In this document: piece by piece, positions 45,086 to 59,289 of the stretch
How the letters are laid out: each line of letters starts with the position of its first letter
How positions within the stretch are numbered: position 1 is the stretch's first letter
Assembly: GCF_026210795.1 (NCBI RefSeq)
Contig: NC_089438.1
Span: 4,919,501-4,983,500, forward strand
Length of the DNA stretch: 64,000 nucleotides
DNA from: Rhizophagus irregularis
Lineage: Eukaryota; Glomeromycota; Glomeromycetes; Glomerales; Glomeraceae
Direction of reading: 5' to 3'
The notes under the pieces: model-generated
Seen by the model: the letters and a program-made list of their open reading frames with translations, nothing else
Told to the model about the DNA's origin: nothing
Database searches by the model: none
Program-made: the position numbers and the translations under genes

Positions 45086-46300
45086 TATAAAAAATTGTTT
45101 AATATATATTTACATTTTAAACTCTGTAATATCGTAATTACTGTACATTTAAATAACCTTTATAGATTATATATCGGGATTTGTGCTATTTCGTAAGCCG
45201 TGTCTATATGAGAGGCGCGCCCTGAGGTTCGAATTTTTTTTTTTAGGATTTATTGGGTTAAAATGCCGAAATTGCCGAAGCTGCTAAACAATTTTAGCAG
45301 TCCTAGCATTTCAACATTTATATAGAGAGTTCACTTTTCACCATTAGGCAAATAAGTATTGGCAAGTAGCATTAGTCAAGCATGTTATGCGTCATGTGTG
45401 TCTTACTAATTGATTACAAAAAGTTATTAATAGTATATGCTGTTACTAACAATAATCGTGAAAACGCTTGACCATAGAATAGTAGAATTATTTATCGTGC
45501 ATAACTTATTCAGTTAATCGAAGAAAATATCCAAAAAAAAATAAAAAATAAAATAATGCATCACCTTTCTTAGCCTTGTTGAAAGGTTATTCTGATGTAG
45601 ACAATGCGCCGCGCATGATATTATAATCCAAAAGTAATAAGATACAATATCGACCTACCCGGAAGCCTTCATCAGATAATTAATATTGAGGCGCACGTTG
45701 GTATGTATTGAGTTTACCGAGTGGTGCTTTTCATAAAGAATCTGCCCATCCAACATATTTATACGTAGTAATAAACGGTGAGCGAACATAGTATGCAAAC
45801 CACATCCTCTATGCCATGTTCTCCCTGAGATACAATAGTTATTGGGTAGGGAGGGTGGGGTTGAAATCACGTACGGAGAAGCAGTTCAGATGATATTTTA
45901 ACCACCGTACCCAATAACTGTGCTATTAGCAGACGTCCAAGATTATGTTCCATATAAAAAAAAATAACTAATAAATAAATTCTATAGGCTTATTTATTGG
46001 CATGATAGTAAACTAGATATTTTGCCTACAAATTAATCAAAAATATCAAAGATATTTATGCAATAATGATTTATCTAAAAATATCAGTATGTTAAACCGA
46101 CATGATCCATCCTATTTGGCAAATAATATACATGATTTTTTCAATGCAATATTAAATTAGTAACAATCACCTGAATTGATAAGATTGATACATTGTAGTT
46201 TTCCTGACAGTTTTTGATGAACAATTGAAATACAATACCAAAGCGCCGATAGAGGAAATTTTGACATCTTAGTCTGTAAAAGTGCTTCGGGCCATTAGTA
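45086..46300. other. Intergenic, nothing firmly recognised
   Basis: Mixed-composition spacer with GC-richer spots (GAGGCGCGCCCTGAGG at ~45211). A 71-codon minus frame at 45655-45870 is unsupported. Confidence 0.3.
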
Positions 46301-46309
46301 AATTTTTTC

Positions 46310-46440
46310 TAATTGTCGTTATAATGTGATTTATTATGTTTTATATAACGACATCAAAGGAATTCAAAAAATGATATGTCGTTATACAATAATACTGTAT
46401 GTCGTTATAACGAGATGTCGTTATAACGGGCGGCACTTGT
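46310..46440. repeat. GTCGTTATAACG repeat cluster
   Basis: TGTCGTTATA and its complement TATAACGACA occur five times in ~120 bp (for example ATGTCGTTATAACGAGATGT). The word itself is partly palindromic (CGTTATAACG). Probably the end of a degraded transposon. Confidence 0.5.
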
Positions 46441-46479
46441 ATTATTATATTTTTTTTTTTTGCTATTTACAAACTAGTG

Positions 46480-46695
46480 TTCCGCACTGATCGAATCAGA
46501 TCGAACTGAGTCAGATTTGAATTTATTTGAATCGATTTGAATTCGAATTATATTGAATCAAGTCCATTTCGAATTTGAGTCGAGTCGAATCTGAATGGAT
46601 TTGATTCGAATTTAACTTTTTAACTAATAAAATAAATCAAATTCGAATCGAGTCGAATCAAGTTAAATTGAGTCGATTTGATTCTGATTTGACCA
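46480..46695. repeat. GAATCGAGTCGAATC low-complexity island
   Basis: About 200 bp of GATTCGAATC / GAGTCGAATC words in both orientations between TGTTCCGCACTG and GACCATTTGCAC. Similar in style to the islands at 17.93 and 23.28 kb. Confidence 0.5.
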
Positions 46696-46696
46696 T

Positions 46697-46972
46697 TTGC
46701 ACGAAGAAATTATTTTGCCAGAAAAGTGCTTTATTTACTCTAAAGGTTTAAAAAAACTTTTCCATCTTGCCATGGTCACTCTTGACCGATACCTTTATTT
46801 GATATCGAACAGTACCACACAAGTAGTTAATAAGTCATTGAAGATAATTATTATGAACATTGACATGTTTTTTGGAGCGTTTATTATGTTCGTTGAAGAT
46901 TATCTGGCTTACTTCAATGACATGTTAAAAGCAAAAGTTTTATTTCATCCAAATGATATCCTTAATGTCTAA
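46697..46972 (+). CDS. Unrecognised 91-codon open frame
   Basis: Starts MHEEIILPEKC and ends NDILNV*. It has hydrophobic stretches (IIIMNIDMFFGAFIMFVEDY) but no motif I know. It begins directly at the edge of the GAATCG island and stands alone. Could be a chance frame or a transposon fragment. Confidence 0.2.
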   Translation: MHEEIILPEKCFIYSKGLKKLFHLAMVTLDRYLYLISNSTTQVVNKSLKIIIMNIDMFFGAFIMFVEDYLAYFNDMLKAKVLFHPNDILNV

Positions 46973-47297
46973 ACACTAACGACGATTAAATATTATTTAT
47001 TACAAGATAATGATTAGAATTAGAGAAATTATAATTTTATTATGCAATTATTATTGATAAATTAAAGAAAGTTAATATAACCCTAAAAGCCCTAGAAGCA
47101 AACAAATTTTTAACGTAAATTTATTTTTTGCGAAAGTAATAATGTGTTCCAAATTATATTACTATTACTGTATAAATTTTTATTTACAATTAAGGAATAT
47201 ACAAATTAACAATTTGCCTTATAACAAAAAAATATACCACAAAGAATGTACAAGGCAAGTTTAAGTATGATGCGGGTAATTGAATGGAAATTTTACT

Positions 47298-48589
<1,292 letters not shown>

Positions 48590-50634
48590 CGCATAAAAAT
48601 TTAATAAATTTAATGATGATAGAAAATTCTCAGCTTATTTATACTTTATTTACTTCATTGTTTGGATACTTAAAATGTTTATCTTCAAAGTTTCATGCAT
48701 ATCGATATCATCGATATCATTTCCGAAAGTTCCGATAGCACATCATAATTATTCATTAGGTAACAGTATTGACAAATTAAATTAATACCATCATTGATCA
48801 CGTTGTTGATCTTCTGACGTGATTTATATAATATTAATAATAAAATACATTGGTGTAACAAATATGGCCGATTTTTTGAGAAAAGGAACAAAGTCTTTCT
48901 TTTTTTTTTTAAAAAAAAAACAAAAAAAATTTAATAGAAGGATAAGGTAGTATGAGGAAAAGAAGAAAGCGTAGTATTTTGCTGAAGAAGTGAGGCTGGT
49001 AAGGCTCATTATTTTTTATCAAGTAATATGACCACATATATTCACGTAATTTCTTGTTCAGCAACCAGATAAACACTGTATGTAGGCGGAAGAATTTAAT
49101 ATACTCATTGCATTATACATAGTGTGTAAATATTTGCAGCTATTGTAACACTAAATATTAAAATTCACATGCTTAATTTCTTAATGCCGTAATGCTGGTC
49201 GGTGTCACCTATTAATTATCCATTTTTAACATTTTGTCCTCCCTTATCGATTGGCAATTGAACCTAAAATTCGCGGAAAAAATAAATTACGGAAAGATTA
49301 ACCGATTGATAATCTCAAGATTTCATGTTAGTAATCATTTATCGTTGTACGTTATTAAGTTTCACTTAATCCAAAAGAATGTGATTGTCAAAATCCAAAA
49401 TCTAATATAAATACCTTTAATTTCCCTATTTATAAGAGCTTATTAATTCACTGTATTTCGTATTTACAACACTTTTGATGTGATAGTTAAAGCTGAAGAA
49501 GAAAACAAGCACCCTCGTTAGCATTCTTGACGGAATTATAGACAAAAATTTTCGCGATTATATGATGATACTAAATCTCCAAATATTTCTTTAAAAAAAA
49601 CCTAATATTTCTTCGGTATTTTGCGTTCTTTTAATGTAAGGACAATAGATCGTCATGAATTCAACAAAAATCATAATTATTTTTTTTTTTTCAAGAAACT
49701 TACCGTGAAATGACTTTTATGTTATAAATTGCAGCTTACGACTTATAATTACTGAAAATAACTTAAAACGAAATAATTCAGCGTAGAGATTGCTAAAGAT
49801 TTCCTTATACATAATCTTGGACGGGCCCAAAAATTTTCAATTACGATCAAATGGCTGATATGATGATTTTGCATCCCGCAGAAAAATTTAAAGATAACTA
49901 TTTACATGGATTTCAATGGATTTTATTAATTGGAAAACTTTGACTTTAGTAAGAGAGCTCAAAAAGAAATGTGTAAAGTTAAAATTAAGAAAAGTTAGAA
50001 AGTATTAATTAGAGTTCATAATCCAGGAAAAATTATTGGTGAATATAATAATCCATTTAGATGAGAGATTAGATATCGTATCTCAATATTTAATTTCCTC
50101 TAGTAAAGCGATCCTATTATAAGATATTATAAAAAAGAAATTACTACAAAATATCAAACAGTAGAGGGACACATTTTATTCGGTACGTTCATTTAAGATT
50201 CAATAAATTAGAATATTTAAATTATTGACGCTTATTTGATCTTCTTTTATACCTATTTTTTTTTTATTTTGTATTCTCAGTTACGGTTACTGTATGTGTA
50301 TTTGTAAATTAAAAGGCCGTCAATATTAGTTTCTTAATGGCATTAAATAATATTGACTTCCGTAATACTAGTCATTTCCATGTTTTTTTTTACCTTAAGG
50401 TTCGTAAACTTACGTTAGAAATTTTTACATCATCTATTACTGATGTCATCGGGATTCTCAATCATTTGATATTTAATAACACGAAATTTTTCGTTAAATC
50501 ATATACGAGATGGATCAAGTTCCTGATAAAAATTTCATTTGAAATAAAACAAACTTAAATATCACTTTAAAAATAAAATTTTGTTTTGCACAAATAAACT
50601 TTTTACATAATAAAATAAAAAATGAAACGAAACA
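48590..50634. other. Intergenic between ADK2 and P450-10
   Basis: Contains a T-run/A-run hairpin (about 48900-48930). Short coding-like stretches on + at 49830-49910 (IFNYDQMADMMILHPAEKF) and ~49995-50060 (KVLIRVHNPGKIIGEYNNPF) could be relics of an unrelated gene. None has a usable structure. Confidence 0.35.
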
Positions 50635-52337
50635 TCATTTTCTATGTTTAATTTTTGTTAATAATTCGCCACAAGCAGTTACACCGCCATTTATAACTTT
50701 TAAAGGAGCATTCATATCTACTAAATCAATTTCATATTTTCTATAAAATAAAGCAATCAAACAAACTAATTCAATCATTGCTAACTTTCTTCCTGGACAT
50801 AATCTTAATCCTCCACCGAACATGAGAAATGAAAGTTTCTTTGACTCGAAACCTTCAGCCATCCATCTATCGGGATTAAATTTATCAGGATCTTCCCAAT
50901 AATCTTTATTATAATGAATAGCATCAGCATTGATTCGAAACATTGTACCGGCTGGCCATTTATATCCTGCGATTTCATCAGGTTTATTAATATATCTTGT
51001 AAACACAGGTGCAATTGTTAAAACGCGTGAGACTTCTTTTACAATTGCTTCGCAGTATTTTAATTTTTGAAAATCATTTTCAGTGATTGGACGTGTTTCA
51101 TCACCTTGGAATATTCTATCAATTTCTTCTATCAATTTCTTTTTCACATCTTGATTATGTGCAAGATAATATGTAACGAACGAGATCGTGTTTGCTGTCT
51201 AAATAAAAACAAGTGAAAATTTAATGTAATTTCAGGCTGAGGTTCAGCATTTCTTTGAAATTTACTTACTGTATCGGTTCCGCCAAGGAATCCATCAAAA
51301 ATAATACCACGAATTTCAGTATCAGTCATAGGTCTGTTCAAAGCTTCACCACCAACAGTTTTGGTATGATTAACATCACGAGATGTATTCGCAGTAATTA
51401 ACGATGTCAACATATCATTTGTTAAAGGTTCATTCAATGGTGTATTTTCAATTGTTTGTCTACGTCTCTTAATAATTTCATCTAGTCTTTTATTGATAAA
51501 TCTTACGTTTTGAAGTAAATCATCTGCTTTATTCTTGAAGAATGGAACATAATGTCGTAAGAAAGAAGATACATTTACAAACATTATAAACCCCAAAAGA
51601 TGTTTACGAAGTGCTTGAACTAATTTTACAGAATCATCGACTATTGCTAATGGATGATCAGATTTTTCATCACTGAGAGTATCAAAATAAGCCGCCATTG
51701 AATAAGATCTTTCCCCAGTTAATATTTTAATAATCATATCATTTGTGTAATGAAGAAGCCATGCGGCAAAATCCAATTTATTTTTATTTTCTTTGATAAT
51801 TTCTTCTTTAAGAAATAACTTATTCCAATAACCTTCCAGTTCGTTGAAAAGTTTGTTTGTCCAATCAATAGCTTCATTAGTAAATTTCGGTGACAAAATA
51901 GCTTGAGAGAAAAACTGACGATTATATTTCCACGATTTAAGATCTTGATTTAACAATATTCCTTTTCCTTCAATTCCCAATTCTTCTAATCCCTCATTAT
52001 CGGGAAATCTTACCACGTGTGAATTTTTTGTCGAAGGTGTTAAAAGTTTTTCAATATATTCTGTTCTAGATAAAACTATAGCCCGTTCATTAAACTGAAC
52101 CTCGCATATGTCACCATATTTCTTGTAATTATATTCGTAAAATTTTTTATTTTCTCCATTAAACCACAAATAGTATTGAGGTAAATTACCAACGAATGGG
52201 AATGGAAATGGCCCAGGTAGAGGATTGACACGAGTAAAATATTTGTAATAATATTGTGCCACATAGATCGTTAATATGGCACTTAAAAATAAAAGAAAAT
52301 CCCTAATCTCAAAATTTTCGAACAATTTAAAAGCCAT
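50635..52337 (-). CDS. Cytochrome P450 monooxygenase (P450-10), canonical I-helix
   Basis: Exons 52337-51270 and 51198-50635 encode 543 residues; intron 71 bp. I-helix LGGTDT then TAN; C-helix WKYNR; E-V-S-R; FNPDRW; FGGGLRLCPG (cysteine ~490). Start MAFKLFENFEI, anchor ~12-30, hinge NPLPGPFPFPFVGNLPQ. It belongs to the tight right-hand cluster with P450-11 to -14, which share AIHYNKDYWEDPDKF and long identical stretches. The ending KIKHRK differs from the usual KIKPRN. The leader is a T/C-rich run with a TATATTTCAG-type block ~70 bp upstream. Confidence 0.92.
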
Positions 52338-53120
52338 CTTATCGTTTTCTTTTTCTTTTTTTTCTTTTTTGTTTTTTTTACTGATAAAGGAATGGATATG
52401 AAATAATTTATATTTCAGAAAATTCTGAATTATTATACTTGTACAAAACTGATCGCGTTACACAAATAGTAACTATTCAGACAATAAATTTATAAATTGC
52501 TACAAAACTCATTTTCATGACTTCACTCTTATCTAAATTGGGTAAATTTAAATCAGCCAAGCGTAGCACATGAAGAAATATTTAATAAGTAATCTATACT
52601 AAAATTAGTTTATGATCTCTAAAATTGGATAACAAAATAAACATATATATATTTTTTAACATTCTAACATTCCTACAGGTTAATTGTATTCAGTCGTTCA
52701 CTCTTCTAGACATCTTACATAATTACTTGTGGTTACTATGATCATTGATCAGTAAATCAGTTACAAAAATAATAGAAAGTAAAAATAGAAAAATAAAACT
52801 GGCTCAATAAGGTAAGTAAAATGGTGCCAATAAAGGCACGTCGTTGTGTACTCATGCAACGCGAAAGAACTATGCATGCCGACATATATATAGTAGTACT
52901 TAGTCTATTTATAGATAATTTCAAATATATACAGAACTATAGATATAAAATAGAAACTTCAGTTTTTATCAGAATTAAAAAAGTTTAGTATTACATTTTC
53001 CCGAAACTACTGTAAAATTTTATTTGAAGCTTTAAACAAATGTATCATTTTTAAGAGCTGATTATTACATAGTAAGATTTTCTTTAAAAAAATTGTGTCC
53101 TTATAATTACATGATGAACG
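52338..53120. other. Spacer between P450-11 and P450-10
   Basis: CATTTTCCCGAAACTACTG (~52992) and AAGAGCTGATTATTAC (~53053) recur 3' of P450-13 (59165-59240) and partly of P450-14 (61490), so this spacer is duplicated. No gene. Confidence 0.45.
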
Positions 53121-54814
53121 TCAATTTTTTGGTTTAATTTCAACTAATAATTCAGTACAAGAAGTTACACCGCCACTTACAACTTTTAAAGGAACATTCA
53201 TATCCACTAAATCAATTTCGTATTTTCTATATAATAAAGCCATCAAACAAATTAGTTCAATCATTGCCAACTTTCTTCCTGGGCAAATCCTTAATCCACC
53301 GCCAAACATGAGTAATGAATGTTTGTTTGGCTCAAAGCCTTCAACCATCCATCTATCAGGATTAAATTTATCAGAATCTTCCCAATAATCTTTATTATAA
53401 TGAACGGCATTAGCATTGATTCGAAACATTGTTCCGGCTGGCCATTGATACCCCGCTATTTCATCAGGTTTATTAATATATCTTGTAAACGTAGGTACAA
53501 CTGATAAAACGCGTGAAACTTCTTTCACAATTGCTTCGCAGTATTTTAATTTTTGAAAATCATTTTCAGTGATTGGACGTGTTTTATCACCTTGGAATAT
53601 TCTATCAATTTCTTCTATCATTTTCTTTTTCACATCTTGATTATGTGCAAGATAATATATAATGAACGAAATCGTGTTCGCTGTCTAAATAAAAAAAAAG
53701 TGAAAATTTAGTATAATATCAGGCTGAGGTTCAGCATTTCTTTGAAATTTACTTACTGTATCAGTTCCACCAAGAAATCCATCAAAAATAGAACCCCGAA
53801 TTTCAGTATCAGTCATAGGTCTGTTCAAAGCCTCACCACTAACTGTTTTGATTTGATTAACATCACGAGGTGTATTCGAAGTAATTAACGATGTCAACAT
53901 ATCATTTGTTAAAGGTTTATCCAACGGTGTATTTTCAATTGCTTGTCTACGTTTCTTAATAATTTCATCTAGTCTTTTATTGATAAATCTTACGTTTTGA
54001 AGTAAATCATCTGCATTATTCTTAAAAAATGGAATATAATGTCGTAAGAAAGGAGGTACGTATACAAACATTATAAAACCTATAAGATGTTTACGAAGCG
54101 CCTGAACTAATTTTACAGAATCATCGACTATTGCTAATGGATGATCAGATTTTTCATCACTAAGAGTATCAAAATAAGCTGCCATTGAATAAGATCTTTC
54201 CCCAGTTAATAATTTAATAATCATATCATTTGTGTAATGATGAAGCCATGCTGCAAAATCCAATTTATCTTGATTTTCTTTGATAATTTTTTCTTTAAGA
54301 AATAACTTATTCCAATAACCTTCCAGTTCGTTGAAAAGTTTGTTTGTCCAATCAATAGCTTCATTAGTAAATTTCGGTGACAAAATAGCTTGTGCAAAAA
54401 ATTGACGATTATATTTCCACGATTTAAAATCATTATTTGTTAATATTCCTTTCCCGCCAACTCCCAATTCTTCTAATCCCTCACTATCAGGAAATCTTAC
54501 CATGTGTGAATTTTTTGTCGAAGGTGTTAAAAGTTTTTCAATATATTCTGTTCTAGATAAAATTATAGACCGTTCATTAAACTGAATCTCGTATATGTCA
54601 CCATATTTCTTGTAATTATAATCGTAAAATTTTTTAGTATCTCCTTTAGACCACAAATAGTATTGAGGTAAATTACCAACGAATGGGAATGGAAATGGCC
54701 CAGGTAGAGGATTGACACGAGTAAATAATATTGTACCACATAGATCGTTAATATGGTACTTAAAAATAAAAGAAAATCACCAATCTCAAGTTTTTCGAAT
54801 AATTTCAAAACCAT
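53121..54814 (-). pseudogene. Cytochrome P450 (P450-11), frameshifted near the N-terminus
   Basis: Exons 54814-53757 and 53684-53121. Relative to P450-10, 10 bp are missing at about 54724 (GAGTAAATAATATTG versus GAGTAAAATATTTGTAATAA), just after the anchor, which throws the frame before the proline hinge. Downstream the frame is fully open: WKYNR, LGGTDT/TAN, E-V-S-R, FNPDRW and FGGGLRICPG are intact. It is therefore either a very young pseudogene or a sequencing error. Translation from an internal ATG (MWSKGD, 54656) would lack the membrane anchor. Exon 2 has NKHSLLMFGGGLRICPG, shared only with P450-14. Confidence 0.8.
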
Positions 54815-54859
54815 CTTATCGTTTTCTTTTTTTTTTAACTTTTTTTCTGACAAAGGAAC

Positions 54860-54875
54860 GATATTTATATTTCAG
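54860..54875 (-). promoter_or_regulatory. P450-11 TATA block
   Basis: CTGAAATATAAATATC (minus), ~46-60 bp before the ATG. Promoter-like sequence persists although the frame is broken. Confidence 0.4.
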
Positions 54876-55688
54876 AAATGCTGCACTTTACATGTTTCAA
54901 AGCATTACAGGAATAGCAATTATTTAATTATTCAAATAAAGCTACAAAATTTCATTCATATGATCTCACGTATTGTAATCCATGATTATTCATGACAACA
55001 GTGAGTATATTGGGTAATCTTTAAGCCAGAAAAATATTTTAATAAAATAATGATCTATACTAAATTTAGTTTATTATCTCTAGAAAGATAACAAAATAAG
55101 TAAATTTCCTCGCCACCTTCTTACTGCGCCTTGATATCAAAGTTTACGTAATTATCAATACAATGGCAAGTATGATTGATTATGATCAGTAAATCAGAAT
55201 TTACCTTACAAAAAAAAATATAATAACAATAAATAAATGAAAGTAAATAAAAAGATAAAAAATAAAAATAAAAATAAAACTGACTCAATAAGCAAAATAA
55301 TTTATGAAATAAACTTGCTAAGAGTCTAAAATCTTTTTCAATTTCGATATCAAAATGGTTAGCTCAGTAAAAAAGTATCGGGTAATTTTCCATGTCAGAA
55401 AACGGTGCGCCAATAAAAAGCATATCGGTGATATCGGTGAAAGAGTTAAAAAAATAATTTGTAATTTCGTACTCGTGTAACGCGAATCAGCGGGTAAAAT
55501 TACACAGTTATGTCGACACCGACATAGACTACTAAGTCCTGACAAGCACTTTACTTGATCTGTTTATAAAGGTAAATGACTAAAAATATAAAATAGAAAC
55601 TTTTATCAATGAATTAACTTTAGCGGGAAAAGTTTAGTATTACACATCTTAATTTATTACATAGCGCGTCTTTATAATTATACCAACT
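54876..55688. other. Spacer between P450-12 and P450-11
   Basis: AT-rich, with CTGACTCAATAAGCAAAATA (~55281) similar to 52800 and 57870, a duplicated spacer. A minus frame at 55318-55545 is unsupported. Confidence 0.4.
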
Positions 55689-57380
55689 TCAATTTCTTGG
55701 TTTAAGTTCAGCTAATAATTCAGCACAAACAATTATACTGCCATTTACAACTTTTAAAGGAGCATTCACATCTATTTCATATTTTCTATATAATAAAGCA
55801 ATCAAACAAACTAATTCAATCATTGCCAACTTTCTTCCCGGACATAATCTTAATCCTCCACCGAACATGAGAAATGAAAGTTTCTTTGACTCGAAACCTT
55901 CAGCCATCCATCTATCGGGATTAAATTTATCAGGATCTTCCCAATAATCTTTATTATAATGAATAGCATCAGCATTGATTCGAAACATTGTACCGGCTGG
56001 CCATTTATATCCTGCTATTTCATCAGGTTTATTAATTGATCTTACAATAAAAGGTATAACTGCGAGAACACGAGAGACTTCCTTTACAATCGCTTTACAG
56101 TATTTTAATTTTTGAACATCATTTTCAGTGATTGGGCGTGTTCTATCACCTTGGAATATTCTATCAATTTCTTCCAACATTTTCTTTTTCACGTCTGGAT
56201 TATGTGCAATATGATATATAACGAACGAAATCGTATTTGCTGTCTAAATAAAAAAAATTAAATTTAGTGTAATTTCAAGCTGAGGTTCAGCATTTCTTTG
56301 AAATTTACTTACTGTATCAGTTCCACCAAGAAATCCATCAAAAATAACACCACAAATTTCAGAATCAGTCATAGGTTTATTCAAAGCTTCACCACCAACA
56401 GGTTTGACATGATTAGCATCACGAGGTGTATTCGCAGTAATTAACGATGTCAACATATCATTTGTTAAAGATTCATCCAATGGTGTATTTTCAATTGTTT
56501 GTCTACGTCTCTTGATAATTTCATCCAGTCTTTTATTAATAAATCTTATGTTCTGAAGTAAATCATCTGCTTTATTCTTAAAAAATGGAACATAATGTCG
56601 TAAGAAAGAAGATACATTTATAAATAATACAAACCCTAAAAGATGTTTACGAAATGCTTGAACTAATTTTACAGAATCATTGACTATTGCTGATGGATGA
56701 TCAGATTTTTCATCACTGAGAGTATCAAAATAAGCCGCCATTGAATATGATCTTTCCCCAGTTAACAATTTAATAATCATATCGTTTGTGTATTGATTAA
56801 ACCATGCAGTAAGATCCAATTTATTTTCACTTTCTTTGATAATTTCTTCTTTAAGAAATAATTTATTCCAATAACCTTCCAGTTCGTTGAAAAGTTTGTT
56901 TGTCCAATCAATAGCTTCATTAGTAAATTTCGGTGACAAAATAGCTTGTGTGAAAAACTGACGATTATATTTCCACGATTTAAGATCTTGATTTAATAAT
57001 AATCCCTTTCCTTCAATTCCCAATTCTTCTAATCCCTCGCTATTAGGATATTTTACCATGTGTAAATTTTTTGTCGAAGGTGTTAAAAGTTTTTCAATAT
57101 ATTCTACTCTAGATAAAATTATAGCTCGTCCATTCAACTGAACCTCGTATATGTCACCATATTTCTTGCGGTTAAATTCATAAAATAATTTTGTATTTCC
57201 TTTAGACCACAAATAGTATTGAGGTAAATTACCAACGAATGGGAATGGAAATGGTCCAGGTAAAGGATTGACGCGAGTAAAATATTTGTAATAATACTGT
57301 GCCACATAGATAGTTAATATAGTACTTAAAAATAAAAGAAAATCACCAATTCCAAAATTTTCGAACGATTTCAAATCCAT
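55689..57380 (-). CDS. Cytochrome P450 monooxygenase (P450-12), canonical I-helix
   Basis: Exons 57380-56313 and 56243-55689 encode 540 residues; intron 69 bp. I-helix LGGTDT/TAN; WKYNR; E-V-S-R; FNPDRW; FGGGLRLCPG (cysteine ~490). Three residues are deleted after KYEID (IDVNAPL instead of IDLVDMNAPL), and the K-helix region has YCKAIV where others have YCEAIV. Both lie outside the catalytic motifs. Lysine at the latter site and CGVIF before the I-helix are private changes. The leader holds a 14-bp T-run next to the ATG. Confidence 0.9.
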
Positions 57381-58195
57381 CTTGATTTTTTTTTTTTTTC
57401 TGACAAAAGAACGATATAATTTATACTAAATTATCGTGCTTAATGTACATCGTACATGTTTCAAAATCGTTACACAATTTACACTATTCAAATAATAAAA
57501 ACCCTATAAAAATTTTTAGAAATGATCATTTATCGGAATTTTCCCAGAAAATTATTTATAAGGAAGGAAATCGCTACAATTCAGGTAAACTTAAATATTT
57601 TAATAAGTAATCTATACTAAAATTAGCTTATTATCCCTTGAATTAGATAACAAAATAAGAAAATATATATAATAAATATTATTCCCAGATTCTTTTAATA
57701 TTAACATACAGATTAACTGAATTATTCATTCAACTCCTTATATCAAAGTTTACATAATTATCAATACAATACAATTAGTACTATATACATATTTACTTTT
57801 GTCAGTAAAATAGAATTTACCGTACAAACAAAAGAAAACAACAATAATAAAAAAAGAATAGAAAAATAAAACTGATGACAAAAGCAAAATAATAAAAAAA
57901 TTTTGCACGAAGTGAACTTACTAAGAACCTAAGATAATTGTCAATGTCAGTATCAAAATGCTAACTCAGGGGTAAATTAGAGTGTTATTTCAAACTTTTT
58001 CATTTATTTTTGAAAAGAGACATTTGTGTTTTATTTATACAATAGGATCGCATTCAATATATGGTGGTTCAACTATCGTTAATTGAATATAAAAAAAATA
58101 GGGTGGATGATATTTTAATCTATTCCTAATCTCCCTTCATTTTCATCTTTAAAAGGCAAGTTCAAATTCATTAAATTTTTATTCGCTACATTTTC
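57381..58195. other. Spacer upstream of P450-12
   Basis: ACCCTATAAAAATTTTTAG (~57499) and AAAATTATTTATAAGG (~57549) look like a decayed CCCTGTAAAA element. The AGTAATCTATACTAAAATTAG block (~57606) recurs at 52590, 55050 and 61181. No gene. Confidence 0.4.
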
Positions 58196-58899
58196 CTAGT
58201 TTTTATTCCGAAGAAACAGACACGTGATCATTTTTCCGAAAAATTTTTATAGGGATTGTATTATGTTCGGGTATCCGGACTTTATTTTCACCGAAGTCCA
58301 TTTCACCGAGACCCATTTCGCCGAAGCCATTTCACCTAAGGGATATTTCGCCGAAAGGACGCTTCGCCGAAATACCATTTCACCGAATTCCATTTCTCCG
58401 AAGCCATTTTTATCGAATGGACATTTCGCTAAATGGACATTCACCGAAGAATTATTTATTCCATTTGGTTATTTTATTGTTTTTACACTAAATAGTACAT
58501 AAAGAAATTTTTTCTAGATTAATTTTTAATTAGTTGATTTTTATTAAATTTACCTCGTTGTTCATAATACATTAATCTTTTTTTTACTTACTTTCTCGTG
58601 AATAAATGTTTTCAGGAAAATAAAGTTATTTATCTATTATTGCTTAATAATTAATATTAGTTAGTACTTGAATGTTGAAGTGATAATATCCTGGGAAAAA
58701 AAATCTCTAATTTTTATTTTCACTGCGCGATGAATATTTTATTTTCGGCGAAATATACTTTCGGTGAAACGACATCCTTCGGCGAAATGGCTTCGGCGAA
58801 ATAAATGGATTTCGGTGAAATGTACCGTAGCCTTTTTCTAGTTTTTATTCCGAAGAAACTCAGACACGTGATCATTTTCTGAAGAATTTTTTATAAGGA
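58196..58899. repeat. 60-bp direct repeats flanking GCCGAA element copy 2
   Basis: CTAGTTTTTATTCCGAAGAA followed by ACACGTGATCATTTT occurs at 58196-58255 and again at 58839-58899, in the same orientation, on either side of the GCCGAA element. Divergence is small (about five differences by eye). Confidence 0.75.
58270..58832. mobile_element. GCCGAA periodic element, copy 2 (~563 bp)
   Basis: Same layout as the 18.9-kb copy: GGTATCCGGAC start; left-arm units such as CATTTCGCCGAAG and TTTCACCGAAT (58290-58450); the core with CCATTTGGTTATTTTATTG; then TTCGGCGAAATGG units (58745-58800) and a TACCGTAGCC end. Plus and minus frames of 92 and 65 codons here merely translate the repeat. Confidence 0.75.
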
Positions 58900-59289
58900 T
58901 GTCGGGAAATGGTAAGTAAAATGGCGTATGTCGGTAAAAGAGTTAAAAAAATAATTTGCGAATCAGAATCGCACTATTTGTAATTCCAGCCAGAACTATG
59001 CTTCTTAATCCGGGTAAAATTACACAGTTTTTTGGCCGACACATAAACTGAGTCGTACTTTACTTGATCTGTTTATAAAGATAATTTCAAATACTGTATA
59101 TTCAGGATTATAAATATTAAATATAAACTTTTTATCAAAGAATCGGGAAGTTTAATAATATATTTCCCACAACTACCGAAAATGTTATTTAAAGCTTTGA
59201 AAACCTAATTTATGTATCATTTTTAAGAGCTGATTATTACGCAGTAAGATTTTCTTTAAAACAATTGTGTCTTTATAATTATATGAACG
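58900..59289. other. Spacer 3' of P450-13
   Basis: GTCGGGAAATGG and ATGTCGGTAAAAGAG (58909-58945) are GTCGGTAAAATGGC-type units. The rest matches the spacer 3' of P450-11 (AAGAGCTGATTATTAC). Confidence 0.45.

Noticed and set aside
49830-50060. Possible relic of a BTB/TLDc-type protein
   Set aside because: Only two short suggestive peptides (~20 residues each) in different frames; insufficient for a family call.
58224-58502. 92-codon plus and 65-codon minus frames with FAE/FTE or GEM repeats
   Set aside because: Direct translation of the GCCGAA units in the periodic element; no independent coding evidence.
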